Of a DNA stretch of 32,676 nt, positions 24,402 through 32,676 are shown in pieces. The stretch covers positions 1 through 32,676 of the forward strand of contig CALIDI010000019.1 of assembly GCA_938023035.1 (NCBI GenBank), written 5' to 3'. A program made the translations under genes and the position numbers. Each line of letters starts with the position of its first letter. The first letter of the stretch is position 1. The notes below the pieces were generated by a model that worked only from the letters and a program-made list of their open reading frames with translations, was not told the origin of the DNA and did no database searches. The stretch comes from an uncultured Leptolyngbyaceae cyanobacterium. GTDB lineage: Bacteria > Cyanobacteriota > Cyanobacteriia > Leptolyngbyales > Leptolyngbyaceae.

Positions 24402-25157
24402 ATGGTTCTTCAAATTCCCTCCCCCCCTTCCTCTCCAGCGCACCCTGTCGTGACCTGGGAACCACTCCCCTCAGACTTTAGGCTACCCGACGACCCAGTG
24501 GAAAATATTCAACAACCCCCGCTGGCAGCCGCCTTGACGGATGCCCTAGGAGCTACAGGTCGAATCACACCTGCGATGTTGATTGGCTCTAATTTTGCCT
24601 TGGTTGCCACCATTAACAAGAAAATCGTGGTTAAGGCCCCGGACTGGTTTTATGTACCCCAGGTTAGGCCCGTGGCCGATGGCATGATTCGACGCAGCTA
24701 TACCCCTCATTTAGAAGGAGATCCCGTCGCAGTTGTGATGGAGTTTCTTTCAGAAGCAGAAGGGGGTGAATTGTCAGTGCGATCTACTCCACCCTATGGC
24801 AAACTCTACTTCTACGAACAGATTTTGCAGGTTCCCACCTATGTGACCTTCGACCCCTACGAACCCAAGTTAGAAGTGCGTCATTTGCAACAAGGCACCT
24901 ATGAATTGCAGGCAACAAATGCTCAAGGACATCTACTGATCCCAGAGTTAAATCTTTGGTTGGGCATCTGGCAGGGAGAGCGCTTAGGCCAAACTGCCTA
25001 TTGGTTACGTTGGTGGGATGAAGCCGGCAACCTGTTGCTATGGAGTTCGGAGCAGGCCGAACAAGAGCGCCAGCGGGCCGAACAAGAGCGCCAGCGGGCT
25101 GAAGCACTTGCTGCTAAGCTACGGGAGTTGGGAATTGACCCTGAGCAGCTCGCTTAG
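24402..25157 (+). CDS. Uma2-family (DUF820) restriction-endonuclease-fold protein
   Basis: The 251-residue product belongs to the Uma2 family, which is hugely expanded in cyanobacteria and has a PD-(D/E)XK fold. The presumed active-site pieces are APDWFYVP, VVMEFLS (Glu) and the YGKLYFYEQI helix region, followed by VPTYVTFDPYEPKLEV. After residue 215 it changes to a charged coiled coil in which QAEQERQRAEQERQRAE is encoded by two copies of a 21-bp unit near 25054-25098, and it ends KLRELGIDPEQLA, the stock C-terminus of this family. The cellular role of Uma2 proteins is not established, and links to restriction or mobile elements are inference. The gene stands 217 bases after the hydrolase and is convergent with the aldo/keto reductase. 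Confidence 0.85.
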   Translation: MVLQIPSPPSSPAHPVVTWEPLPSDFRLPDDPVENIQQPPLAAALTDALGATGRITPAMLIGSNFALVATINKKIVVKAPDWFYVPQVRPVADGMIRRSYTPHLEGDPVAVVMEFLSEAEGGELSVRSTPPYGKLYFYEQILQVPTYVTFDPYEPKLEVRHLQQGTYELQATNAQGHLLIPELNLWLGIWQGERLGQTAYWLRWWDEAGNLLLWSSEQAEQERQRAEQERQRAEALAAKLRELGIDPEQLA

Positions 25158-25167
25158 AGTACCCCTG

Positions 25168-26367
25168 CTAGGATTGAGATAACCGCTGCACAACTTCGCC
25201 CCCAATCAGGGCGTGGGTTTCTTGCAACAATTGGGGAATTCTCTCAGCATGGGGGCTTTGCTGTAGACAGGGGCGGAGTTGTTCAGGATCTACTTGCTCT
25301 GCCCTCGCTCCTGGAAACCAATGCCCCCCACTACCCAATAAGTTATAGCGCATCTTGCCATACTCGACCATGTCGTAAGCCAATACCAGGTTACGCAACC
25401 AGAGAATCACTGGAATATTTAAATTCCCTGGAGTTTGATCGTAGCTGGGTAGCCCAATATGCCAGGTCTTATACCAGTCTTCCCCAAGCCGATCCACCGC
25501 TGCGGCTTCTAAGCGCTCAATAATCGGCGGCAACAGTTCATCTGCCTGGTCTAGTAAATCAAGAACTTTGATGTGCTCATCAAAATCAGTGGGACGGCTG
25601 GCTCCAATGCTGAGCGTATGAACCTGGGAGTGGCTCAGACAGAACAAATCATTAAACAGCATCGGACTCAGGGGCTGGCATAGTTCCACTAGTCGAGGGG
25701 AGGGCTTATCTAGCAAGCCGCCCTTGTTGCAAGGGCTAATGATAAAGACTCCCATATCCTGTTGGGTTGCGGCAGCGATCGCGGCCCAATTAGTCTGGTT
25801 GATGTAGTACCAGTGTAAATTCACATAATCAAACTGATGGGTTTGGATGGCCCGGATAATCACCTCTGTTGGCGCATGGGTAGAAAAGCCGACATAGCGC
25901 ACTTTCCCTTCCTTTTGCAATTGCTTCGCCACCTCCAGCGCACCGCCCCAGCTGAGGGTGTCTTCTAACAATGAGTCATTATTGATACCATGAATCCCTA
26001 GCAGATCGACATACTCCAGCCCCAAGCGCTGTAGCGATTCCTCAAACTCCCGGCGAAACTCCCGGCGTTTTCTGATAAAATTGCGTCCACTTTTGGGGGT
26101 TAGCTTGGTCTGCACAATCATTTGATCCCGCGGCAGTTTCGGTAGAATCTGCCCCAACTGAACCTCGGAACTGCCGTAGCCCCGCGCGGTTTCAATATGG
26201 TTAATGCCTAGGTCAAGCGCCCGCCGAATCGTCGCCTCTAAATTGGCTTGATTGTCAGCAGGGATTTCCGACATGGGTAAATGCTGCCATTTGTACTGGT
26301 AACGCATGCCCCCACAGGAGAGCACAGGCATTTGCAGTTCGGTTCGTCCAAAACGGCGATACAGCAT
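25168..26367 (-). CDS. Aldo/keto reductase
   Basis: The 399-residue product is an NAD(P)H-dependent aldo/keto reductase with a TIM barrel. It starts MLYRRFGRTELQMPVLSCGG. The catalytic tetrad reads Glu59 (in HIETARGYGSSE, where Asp is usual), Tyr64, Lys88 (IVQTKLTP) and His126 (LLGIHGIN). The Asp-to-Glu change is conservative and is found in other bacterial members with the same ETARGYG motif. It is longer than classic reductases (about 320) because of a C-terminal extension from residue about 290; relatives often carry a [4Fe-4S] ferredoxin-like segment there, but no CxxCxxC pattern is present here. The substrate is unknown. It ends 10 bases from the Uma2 stop in convergent orientation. The ATG at 26365-26367 is the natural start. 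Confidence 0.9.
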   Translation of the reverse strand: MLYRRFGRTELQMPVLSCGGMRYQYKWQHLPMSEIPADNQANLEATIRRALDLGINHIETARGYGSSEVQLGQILPKLPRDQMIVQTKLTPKSGRNFIRKRREFRREFEESLQRLGLEYVDLLGIHGINNDSLLEDTLSWGGALEVAKQLQKEGKVRYVGFSTHAPTEVIIRAIQTHQFDYVNLHWYYINQTNWAAIAAATQQDMGVFIISPCNKGGLLDKPSPRLVELCQPLSPMLFNDLFCLSHSQVHTLSIGASRPTDFDEHIKVLDLLDQADELLPPIIERLEAAAVDRLGEDWYKTWHIGLPSYDQTPGNLNIPVILWLRNLVLAYDMVEYGKMRYNLLGSGGHWFPGARAEQVDPEQLRPCLQQSPHAERIPQLLQETHALIGGEVVQRLSQS

Positions 26368-27092
26368 AACGTAAGACTTGATGGGCTAATCCTAATGGCT
26401 GGATTTGAGAAACCATGCATTTCCAAGATAATGAAGTCTTTGCAGAATCGGCAACTGCTGTTTTGCCCAACCCTGTGTGGGTGCAATCATTCAGAGGTGA
26501 GGCAACCATGATCAATCCCTGTGTCAGAAACCTCAGAGACCGCTACGATTTGATAGGATACTGGCAACTTTAGTAATACATATGCACGAGAGCATGCTAC
26601 CTTTGCAGACCTTTATCCCCCAGCCCCTTCTTCCAACCTGGAAGAAGGGGGCCGAGCCACCTCAAAGTTCCTCTCCCAATTTGGGAGAGGGATTAGGGCA
26701 ATCCGGGCATACCAGAAAAGGGTGAGGGCAAAAGTGACATGCATCCCACGTGCACTGCTAGCGATCGCTTTTCTAAAAGACCGCTGTTCCTATTCAAAAG
26801 TAGAGACTTTTCCATAGAGAAGGCTCTACCCTGGGGGTCTTCTGCGATGATCAATAATGCTTCCCTATGGGTTAATCTCAGGTCAACATTGCTGTCTTTA
26901 TTATCTTAGGGAAACCTACCAGCGTCTATATAAAGAGGAAAACCTTTTAAGCTCCTCCCTATTTTTCGCTCTTGGCTCATTCCCCTAGGGAGATCAGGTG
27001 GCTAAGGGGGAGTGTGTGAGTGTCGAGTCTTCCTACCTCTCAATTTTTTCGAACACTCTTTTAGCGATTCACTTCTTTCATTCTGGCCTTCC
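26368..27092. other. Spacer between the aldo/keto reductase and recN
   Basis: This 725-base divergent spacer contains copy 3 of the dispersed repeat (26590-26750), a HIP1 site near 26761 and a T/C-rich stretch before recN. The recN frame is open upstream to 27012, but those 27 codons (many Phe and Ser) do not match the family. Promoters of both genes must lie here; I could not define them. Confidence 0.5.
26590..26750 (+). repeat. Dispersed intergenic repeat, copy 3
   Basis: Plus-strand 26592-26670 matches minus-strand 4109-4031 (copy 2) across 79 bases. It holds two perfect hairpins: CCCCTTCTTCCA (26624-26635) with TGGAAGAAGGGG (26639-26650), and CCTCTCCCA (26670-26678) with TGGGAGAGG (26682-26690). 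GATTAGGGCA and, further on, GGGTGAGGGCAAAAGTGACATGCATCCC follow, recalling the GGTGAGGGC tails of copies 1 and 2. Confidence 0.65.
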
Positions 27093-28997
27093 ATGTTGCT
27101 CTCCCTGCGGATAGAAAATTTTGCTTTGATTGATCGGCTAGAACTGAATCTGGCGGCTGGGTTGACAGTATTGACAGGCGAAACAGGGGCTGGTAAGTCC
27201 ATTATTTTGGATGCCATTGATGCGGTTTTGGGGGGCAAGGTCAACGGGCGAGTAGTGCGTACCGGCGCGGAGAAAGCCGTGATTGAGGCGACGTTTTGCT
27301 TGGATGCTGGCCTGATGAATTGGTTGAAAGCGCAGGCGATTGCCCCGATCCATGACAATTATCTGGTCTGTAGTCGAGAGATTCGTGCGGGCCAGGCTAA
27401 TCGCAGCCGCCCTCGGGTCAACGGGGTCGTGGTTGATAAGCAACCATTCGAGCAGTTGCGCGATCGCCTGGTGGAGATCACGGCCCAGGGCCAAACTGTG
27501 CAACTAGGACAGCCTGCACTCCAACGGGAATGGCTGGACAGTTACGGTGGTGATCCTCTCCTGCATCAGCGAGCGCAGGTTGCAGTCGCCTTCGCCGCCT
27601 ATCAGCAGGCGACCCAGAGCCTAGAAAAACGCCGCCGCTTTGAGCAAGAACAGCAACAGCAGCTAGAACTGTTTGAGTTTCAACTGCGGGAACTGGAAGC
27701 AGCCCAGTTAAGTGACCCGGATGAGCTAGACCAGCTTGAGCAAGAGCGGCAACGTTTAACTCATAGCGTGGAACTTCAGCAAAAAAGCTACCAGGTTTAT
27801 CAACAGCTCTATGACAATGATCAGGAGGGTGGCACTGCCGCTGCCGATTTGTTGGGAGCAGCGGAGCACCTTCTGCAAGACATGGCAGAATACGACCCCC
27901 AAATTCAGCCCTTCCTGGAGCTGGTGAGCAACGCTTTGACTCAGGTGCAGGAGGCGGGGCGGGGCATCAACCTCTATGGCGAAAATATTGAGGCCGATCC
28001 CCAACGCTTGCAAGAAGTCGAAGAGCGGATAGTTGAACTTAAGCAAATCTGCCGTAAGTATGGCCCCCGGCTAGAGGACGCGATCGCCCTCTACCAGCAA
28101 CGCCAGCAAGAGATCGCAGAACTCACTGGGGGCGGGCAATCCCTAGATGCCTTGGAGCAGGCTCAGCGGTTGTGTCAGCAGCAATTGATTGCCGCCTGCG
28201 GGCAACTTACCCAGTTGCGTCAAACCGCTGCACAACAGCTAGAACAGCGACTGGTAGATGAACTCAGGCCCCTAGCCATGGAAAAGGTGCAGTTTCATGT
28301 GCAGGTGCAACCCGTACCACCATCGGCCACAGGTGCTGATCAGGTCACGTTTTTGTTTAGTCCTAACCCTGGCGAACCGCTCCAGCCCTTGAGCGAAATT
28401 GCCTCTGGCGGAGAGATGAGCCGTTTTTTGTTGGCCTTGCAGTCGAGCTTTTCCCAGGTTGATCCCGTCGGTACCCTAGTGTTTGACGAGATTGATGTCG
28501 GTGTTTCGGGACGGGTTACCCAGGCGATCGCCGAAAAGCTCTACCATCTGAGTCAGCACCATCAGGTGCTCTGCGTCACCCACCAGGCGATCGTCGCTGC
28601 GACTGCCGACACCCACCTACAAGTCAGCAAACATACAGTTGATAGTGATGGCGTGCGCCTCAATGACCCCGCAGATGAAACCAGGGGCAAAACCCACGAG
28701 GCTTTTCCGCCAGATGGCAATGACTTGAAGCAGGAACCCGACGCCGTGCGCACCGTGGTGCGGGTCGTACCACTGACAGAAATGCAACGCCGGGAAGAAC
28801 TAGCCCAACTGGCAGGAGGCAAAACCGATCCGGAGGCGATCGCCTTTGCAGAATCCCTGCTGAAACAAGCTGCGACCCTGCGACAGGCCGCTTCCCTGGC
28901 TACAACCTCGCCAGAGCCAACAACCTCAAAAGCAACAGCAACCCGTCCGACTAAGAGCTCAAAGTCACGGTCTAGTCGCAAGCACCCCTCCGCCTAA
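27093..28997 (+). CDS. recN: DNA repair protein RecN
   Basis: The 634-residue product is the SMC-like ATPase RecN, which acts at DNA double-strand breaks. The head begins MLLSLRIENFALIDRLEL and has Walker A GETGAGKS (residues 29-36). A long glutamine- and glutamate-rich coiled coil occupies residues about 160-370 (KRRRFEQEQQQQLELFEFQL and following). The ABC signature ASGGEMSR and Walker B LVFDEIDVGVSG come near residues 440-470. An insertion of about 25 hydrophilic residues (KHTVDSDGVRLNDPADETRG) separates DTHLQVS from TVVRVVPL, and a Ser/Thr/Lys-rich tail of about 45 residues extends the C-terminus, which explains the length over the usual 550-590. An upstream frame to 27012 exists, but the ATG at 27093 gives the family start. 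Confidence 0.96.
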   Translation: MLLSLRIENFALIDRLELNLAAGLTVLTGETGAGKSIILDAIDAVLGGKVNGRVVRTGAEKAVIEATFCLDAGLMNWLKAQAIAPIHDNYLVCSREIRAGQANRSRPRVNGVVVDKQPFEQLRDRLVEITAQGQTVQLGQPALQREWLDSYGGDPLLHQRAQVAVAFAAYQQATQSLEKRRRFEQEQQQQLELFEFQLRELEAAQLSDPDELDQLEQERQRLTHSVELQQKSYQVYQQLYDNDQEGGTAAADLLGAAEHLLQDMAEYDPQIQPFLELVSNALTQVQEAGRGINLYGENIEADPQRLQEVEERIVELKQICRKYGPRLEDAIALYQQRQQEIAELTGGGQSLDALEQAQRLCQQQLIAACGQLTQLRQTAAQQLEQRLVDELRPLAMEKVQFHVQVQPVPPSATGADQVTFLFSPNPGEPLQPLSEIASGGEMSRFLLALQSSFSQVDPVGTLVFDEIDVGVSGRVTQAIAEKLYHLSQHHQVLCVTHQAIVAATADTHLQVSKHTVDSDGVRLNDPADETRGKTHEAFPPDGNDLKQEPDAVRTVVRVVPLTEMQRREELAQLAGGKTDPEAIAFAESLLKQAATLRQAASLATTSPEPTTSKATATRPTKSSKSRSSRKHPSA

Positions 28998-29718
28998 TCT
29001 GTCGAGAACGGGGTGTAGGGTTACCCTCAGCTGAGGGCAAGCGCCCCCAAACTCCCCAATAGACTCAGCAACCCGGCGATAGCGATATCAGTGCACGCTA
29101 ATGAGGTCGGGGCTATGCCAACAAAACCCAGAACTTGGCTACGGCTGCCTTTGCTAACGCGGTCAAGCCTGAAGCCCCATGATGCCAGCACCCTTAAAGC
29201 GACTATAAAACTACGAGCCAAGGTCAGGACGAAGTGCAAAGCGAAGCTCCCGACCAGAGTTGAATCTTTCGCGGTTTTCTTTTGCCTAGATGTCTTGATA
29301 TGTTTGCGTATCACTATTGATAGAATGCCAGAAGCGTCTTGTCTCTCCCCTTTGCCATAATCTCAGGTAAGAGTCCACCCAAATTTCCTATCTGATGACA
29401 CAATTGGCTTAAGTCGTCCATTTTGCTGATGGTGACTTATCGTGCTGACTAGAATCGTTTCACAGGGCAATATAAAACGTGAAATGTCCCTCAAAGGAAG
29501 AAAGCACAATTGCCCATTTGTCAGAACAACGTTTGCCAGGTTAATAGTTGTAAGTGCTCGTAAAGCTGCTGGATTGTCATTGGACAACAACGCTCTGGTC
29601 ATGCTTCACCTATGATGGTGACTTTATGAGGTTAATTGGCTGATGTGAGGTTTTGCAAGAAGTTCGCGATCGCCCAATGCTTGGTTATTGTTTGAGTTCT
29701 TTAACGCTATTTTTAACC
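28998..29718. other. Spacer between recN and the cyclase
   Basis: This 721-base spacer contains a 14-bp palindrome CCCTCAGCTGAGGG (29024-29037) just after recN, copy B of the second repeat (29040-29092) and a possible 57-codon ORF (29442-29615, see findings). Overlapping frames on both strands at 29027-29360 have no clear start context or family match. The cyclase promoter should lie in the last 300 bases. Confidence 0.5.
29040..29092 (+). repeat. Second dispersed repeat, copy B
   Basis: CCCCAATAGACTCAGC (29054-29069) is identical to 4361-4376, with flanking similarity from AGCGCCCCC before to GCGATAGCGATATCAG after. It lies 42 bases past the recN stop. Confidence 0.5.
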
Positions 29719-32403
29719 ATGATCTCCCCTACGCCGCATCTGCCTGAACCCAACCGTTCGGAGGACGTTATTGATGTCACCCCCCACACCACCAAAGCAG
29801 GGGGTGAAGCCAAGATGACTGCCCTGGAGGATAATGCGACCGCCTCATCCAGCATTGGCTTAGCTCTCAAAACTCCCCCCAATGGAGATGCGATCAGCAG
29901 CCCAGGGGGGGCACTAGTTGCCAGGGGGGGTAACTTTGGTACGTTCCTGGCTCCTCTCAATAAGGAACGGTTTCGCGAAGTCGTTACAGATGTTGAGCAA
30001 AAACTGAGAATTGTCAACCAAACCCTTTCCATGCTGGATATGCAGGGGTTTGACGCCATCTTAGAAGAAATGCTCAGCTCCATCACCTTAAAAACAGGGG
30101 AGTTGCTCAATGCAGATCGCACGACCATCTGGTTGCTCGATCCGGAGAAGGGAGAACTTTACACTACGATCGCCCAAAGTGAAGGGGGGCAAAGCGTTGA
30201 GCTAAGAATTCCAGCGGATCGGGGCATCGTTGGTGAGGTGGCGATGTCTCGCCGAGTGGTGAATATTCCCTTCGACTTTTACGACGACCCGCGCTCAGCT
30301 GCAGCTAAACAAATTGACAAAAAGAACAATTACCGTACCTACACCATGCTCACCATGCCCCTAGAAAATGAGCAGGGAGATTTGGTTGCTGTCGTGCAAC
30401 TGATTAATAAACTCAAACCGGATGCCCCCCCGCAGGCAGACCTAGAGCAAAAAATCGACCAGCGGGGCTTTACCAGCGAAGATGAAAAGGTATTTGAAGA
30501 CTTTGCCCCCTCGATTCGGTTAACGCTGGAATCTTCCCGTTCATTCTACGTCGCAACCCAACGGCAGCGAGCCGCAAATGCGCTCATTCAAGCGACCCAA
30601 TCCCTCAGCAAAAGCAGCCTCGATCTGGAAGACACCTTGAAGAAGGTAATGGATGAGGCCAAAAAGTTGATGAACGCAGATCGTAGTACACTCTGGTTGA
30701 TCGATGCAGAAAAGGATCAACTGTGGACAAAGATTCCCATCAACGACCAGCTCACCGAGCTGCGCATCCCCCGGGGAGCTGGTTTTGCCGGACAAGTAGC
30801 AACCACTGGAGAGCCACTCCTAATTCCCTTCGATCTGTATGACCATCCCAATTCTCAAACGTCAAAGGAAACAGATCAAAAAACCGGCTATCGCACTTGC
30901 AGTATGCTCTGCATGCCCATTTTCAATGCCGATGGCGACTTGATTGGGGTGACCCAGTTGGTCAATAAGATCAAACAGGGGGACTATCCAGCCTATGACC
31001 CAGCGAACTACCCAGAAGCACCTGAATGCTGGAAGGCTAGCTTTAACCGCACCGATCAAGAATTTATGACCACCTTTAACATTCAGGCCGGGGTGGCTCT
31101 ACAAAATGCCAAGCTGTTTGAAACTGTGAAGCAGCAAGAGCAGATGCAGCGCGATATTTTGCGATCGCTGACCAATGGAGTTATTTCCACGGATCGGGAA
31201 GGCATCATCATTTCAGCCAATGAAAGCGCCAAAGAAATTTTGGGCCTGCCAGAAAACACCCCCCTAGAGGGGCGCCACATCCAGGAACTGATAAAGCTGA
31301 AAAAAGCCGACTTTTACAAATGGTTTAATGAAGCGTTAGTCAGTAATAACGCGGAAGAATACTACCCTGATCAAACCCTGGAATGTGCAGATGAGCTGGA
31401 GGAACGCAGCATTAACTTGGCGATTAATACCATTGCCGATGCCACCGATAAAACTAAAGTGTCTGGGGCACTGGTGGTAATGGAAGATATCAGCGATGAA
31501 AAACGGTTGAAGCTGACCATGTCTCGCTATATGAGTGAAGAGGTGGCACGGCAGTTGTTAGAAAACCCCGATGCCGCCAAGATGGGTGGTGATCGCAAAG
31601 AAGTCAGCGTCCTGTTCTCCGATATTCGCAGCTATACCACCATCACTGAAAGCCTCACCGCAGAAGAAGTGGTGAAAATGCTGAATGACTACTTTGAGAC
31701 GATGGTAGATGCAGTATTCGCCTATAAGGGTACCCTGGATAAGTACATTGGCGATGCCATTATGGCGGTTTATGGTTCTCCCCTCCCCCTAAAGGATCAT
31801 GAATGGATGGCCGTGCAGACTGCCATCGAAATGCGCCAGCGATTGACCGAGTTTAATAAAACCTGGGTTCGGCAAAATGAGAAACATGGGGGCGATCGCT
31901 ATCAACCGATTCGAATTGGCATTGGCATTAATTCAGACACGGTAATCAGCGGCAACATTGGCTCTACCAAGCGCATGGAGTTTACGGCGATTGGGGATGG
32001 GGTGAATCTGGGTTCTCGGCTGGAGAGTGCCAGCAAACAGTACGGTACCGACATCATCATCAGCGAGTATACCTATCGCCCCTGCGCCGATAAGATTTGG
32101 GCGAGGGAACTCGACTACATTCGGGTTAAAGGTAAAAATAAACCCGTCGCCATTTATGAATTGTTGGGATTGCGGAGTGATCCCATTCCCAGCTACAAAC
32201 AGGAAATCATTGAGCATTACCATGAGGGCCTCCGGCTTTACCGCAATCGCGACTTTCCCATGGCCATGGCAGAATTTGCCAAAGTGCGTCAGATCGCCCC
32301 TGATGATAAATCAGCCCAGCTCCATATTGAGCGCTGTAGCTATTGGCTCACAACCCCCCCCGCAGATGATTGGGATGGCTCCTGGACTCTGGAAAGTAAG
32401 TAA
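29719..32403 (+). CDS. Class III adenylate cyclase with GAF-GAF-PAS architecture (CyaB1-like)
   Basis: The product (894 residues from the ATG at 29719) makes cAMP from ATP and is built like Anabaena CyaB1. Order: a disordered Pro/Thr/Ala-rich leader to about residue 75; GAF-A about 100-275, with the NKFDE cyclic-nucleotide motif (NKLKP ... FTSEDE); GAF-B about 300-475, with an NKF.DQ variant (NKIKQ ... FNRTDQ); PAS about 480-595; cyclase domain about 625-800; and a TPR-like tail from about 830. Metal ligands are Asp635 (LFSDIR) and Asp679 (IGDAIM). Adenine is specified by Lys675 and Thr756, the same Lys/Thr pair as CyaB1, and Asn763 and Arg767 are the transition-state residues. In CyaB1, cAMP bound to GAF-B activates the cyclase; the same feedback is inferred. 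The frame opens with TTG at 29653, but no good start precedes 29719 apart from an ATG at 29677. Confidence 0.93.
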   Translation: MISPTPHLPEPNRSEDVIDVTPHTTKAGGEAKMTALEDNATASSSIGLALKTPPNGDAISSPGGALVARGGNFGTFLAPLNKERFREVVTDVEQKLRIVNQTLSMLDMQGFDAILEEMLSSITLKTGELLNADRTTIWLLDPEKGELYTTIAQSEGGQSVELRIPADRGIVGEVAMSRRVVNIPFDFYDDPRSAAAKQIDKKNNYRTYTMLTMPLENEQGDLVAVVQLINKLKPDAPPQADLEQKIDQRGFTSEDEKVFEDFAPSIRLTLESSRSFYVATQRQRAANALIQATQSLSKSSLDLEDTLKKVMDEAKKLMNADRSTLWLIDAEKDQLWTKIPINDQLTELRIPRGAGFAGQVATTGEPLLIPFDLYDHPNSQTSKETDQKTGYRTCSMLCMPIFNADGDLIGVTQLVNKIKQGDYPAYDPANYPEAPECWKASFNRTDQEFMTTFNIQAGVALQNAKLFETVKQQEQMQRDILRSLTNGVISTDREGIIISANESAKEILGLPENTPLEGRHIQELIKLKKADFYKWFNEALVSNNAEEYYPDQTLECADELEERSINLAINTIADATDKTKVSGALVVMEDISDEKRLKLTMSRYMSEEVARQLLENPDAAKMGGDRKEVSVLFSDIRSYTTITESLTAEEVVKMLNDYFETMVDAVFAYKGTLDKYIGDAIMAVYGSPLPLKDHEWMAVQTAIEMRQRLTEFNKTWVRQNEKHGGDRYQPIRIGIGINSDTVISGNIGSTKRMEFTAIGDGVNLGSRLESASKQYGTDIIISEYTYRPCADKIWARELDYIRVKGKNKPVAIYELLGLRSDPIPSYKQEIIEHYHEGLRLYRNRDFPMAMAEFAKVRQIAPDDKSAQLHIERCSYWLTTPPADDWDGSWTLESK

Positions 32404-32513
32404 ACGGTTAAACCCCTGCTTGACTGACAAAACTATGAGGGCATGAACCGAAAGCTGGGAGAGAAGCAGAGCATGATTGAGGCTGGTAAGTAACCCATAA
32501 ATCAGTCAAATCA

Positions 32514-32676
32514 ATGACCCCTACTTCCGGTCTTTATGATGCGCTGTCTCAATTGCTGCGTCAATGGGACATCGTATGGCAAGATGCTCGTCACCTGCAA
32601 ACGCTCTGCTGGATGATGGTTGGCACGATTCAAAGCCAGAATGTGCATCTTAATGGCTTTGGCATATACGTTGTCA
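32514..32676 (+). CDS. Transposase, N-terminal fragment cut by the right edge
   Basis: An ATG at 32514 opens a frame that runs off the window after 54 codons. The residues include LYDALSQLLRQW, ARHLQTLCWMMVGTIQSQ and LNGFGIYV, a pattern typical of the N-terminus of cyanobacterial IS4-like transposases (a Trp-rich line RHLxTLxWMxxGxIxS followed by a short LxxW/F-IY segment). The catalytic DDE residues would lie beyond the edge, so whether the gene is complete is unknown. An inverted repeat TTGACTGA (32420-32427) and TCAGTCAA (32502-32509) lies just before the ATG. The IS end should be between the cyclase stop at 32403 and the ATG but could not be fixed without the other end. Confidence 0.65.
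   Translation, partial: MTPTSGLYDALSQLLRQWDIVWQDARHLQTLCWMMVGTIQSQNVHLNGFGIYVV

Noticed and set aside
24202-24453. 83-codon plus-strand ORF before the Uma2 gene
   Set aside because: It overlaps the Uma2 start in another frame, has low-complexity Pro/Leu sequence and no family match.
29027-29360. Overlapping ORFs of 95 (minus) and 89 (plus) codons after recN
   Set aside because: Neither has a ribosome binding site or recognisable family, and part of the sequence is the second dispersed repeat.
32027-32446. 139-codon plus-strand ORF at the end of the cyclase
   Set aside because: It overlaps the conserved catalytic domain of the cyclase in another frame and has shadow-like composition.
1-32676. 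tRNA, rRNA or CRISPR loci
   Set aside because: Scanning the spacers by eye I saw no tRNA T-loop signature with a cloverleaf, no rRNA sequence and no regularly spaced direct repeats; a covariance search would be needed to exclude divergent cases.

Overview
This window is chromosomal DNA from a cyanobacterium. Four things point to this: a magnesium chelatase subunit D (chlorophyll synthesis), the cyanobacterial alkane pathway pair (acyl-ACP reductase and aldehyde-deformylating oxygenase), a GAF-GAF-PAS class III cyclase of the CyaB type, and well over a dozen copies of the HIP1 octamer GCGATCGC scattered in genes and spacers. Genus cannot be fixed from the sequence alone. Gene density is moderate, with long AT/GC-mixed spacers that carry dispersed repeats.

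Layout. 1-899 holds the C-terminal part of chlD, cut by the left edge. 1515-3677 is pnp on the minus strand, followed by a repeat-rich spacer. 4502-5790 is a minus-strand pair, a lumenal-type pentapeptide-repeat protein followed by a HAD hydrolase. 5932-10159 is a plus-strand group: a ligase-associated metallo-beta-lactamase exonuclease, an RCK ion channel with a non-canonical pore, and an ATP-dependent DNA ligase. 10160-11067 has no gene but contains a strong candidate structured RNA. 11068-11956 carries a small Mo-nitro_C domain protein and an Rrf2-family regulator. A lone sugar-type ABC permease (minus) is divergent from ado; aar follows ado on the same strand, giving the two-step route from fatty acyl-ACP to alkane. 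dnaB and an MGME1-like PD-(D/E)XK nuclease run on the minus strand, then a CPA1 Na+/H+ antiporter (plus) and a TrkA-like RCK protein (minus). 21037-25157 holds an RDD membrane protein, a GNAT acetyltransferase (minus), an ACT-like protein, an alpha/beta hydrolase and a Uma2-family protein. An aldo/keto reductase (minus), recN (plus) and the CyaB-type cyclase (plus) fill most of the rest. The right edge cuts a transposase gene.

How the genes fit together. The clearest functional units are alkane synthesis (ado, aar) and DNA maintenance, the latter spread through the window as the exonuclease/ligase pair, dnaB, the MGME1-like nuclease and recN. Ion handling is represented by the RCK channel, the antiporter and the TrkA-like protein. 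No complete mobile element, CRISPR array, rRNA or tRNA was seen.

Most unusual points: (1) a six-transmembrane channel with five arginines at strict three-residue spacing in S4 but with the K+ filter TVGYGD replaced in register by AAEPIG, lying between the exonuclease and the ligase; (2) a 13-bp perfectly paired closing stem around a nested fold at 10719-10850, with an alternative upstream hairpin and a terminator-like hairpin; (3) several inverted or tandem repeats in control regions of ado, aar and dnaB; (4) two families of dispersed intergenic repeats.
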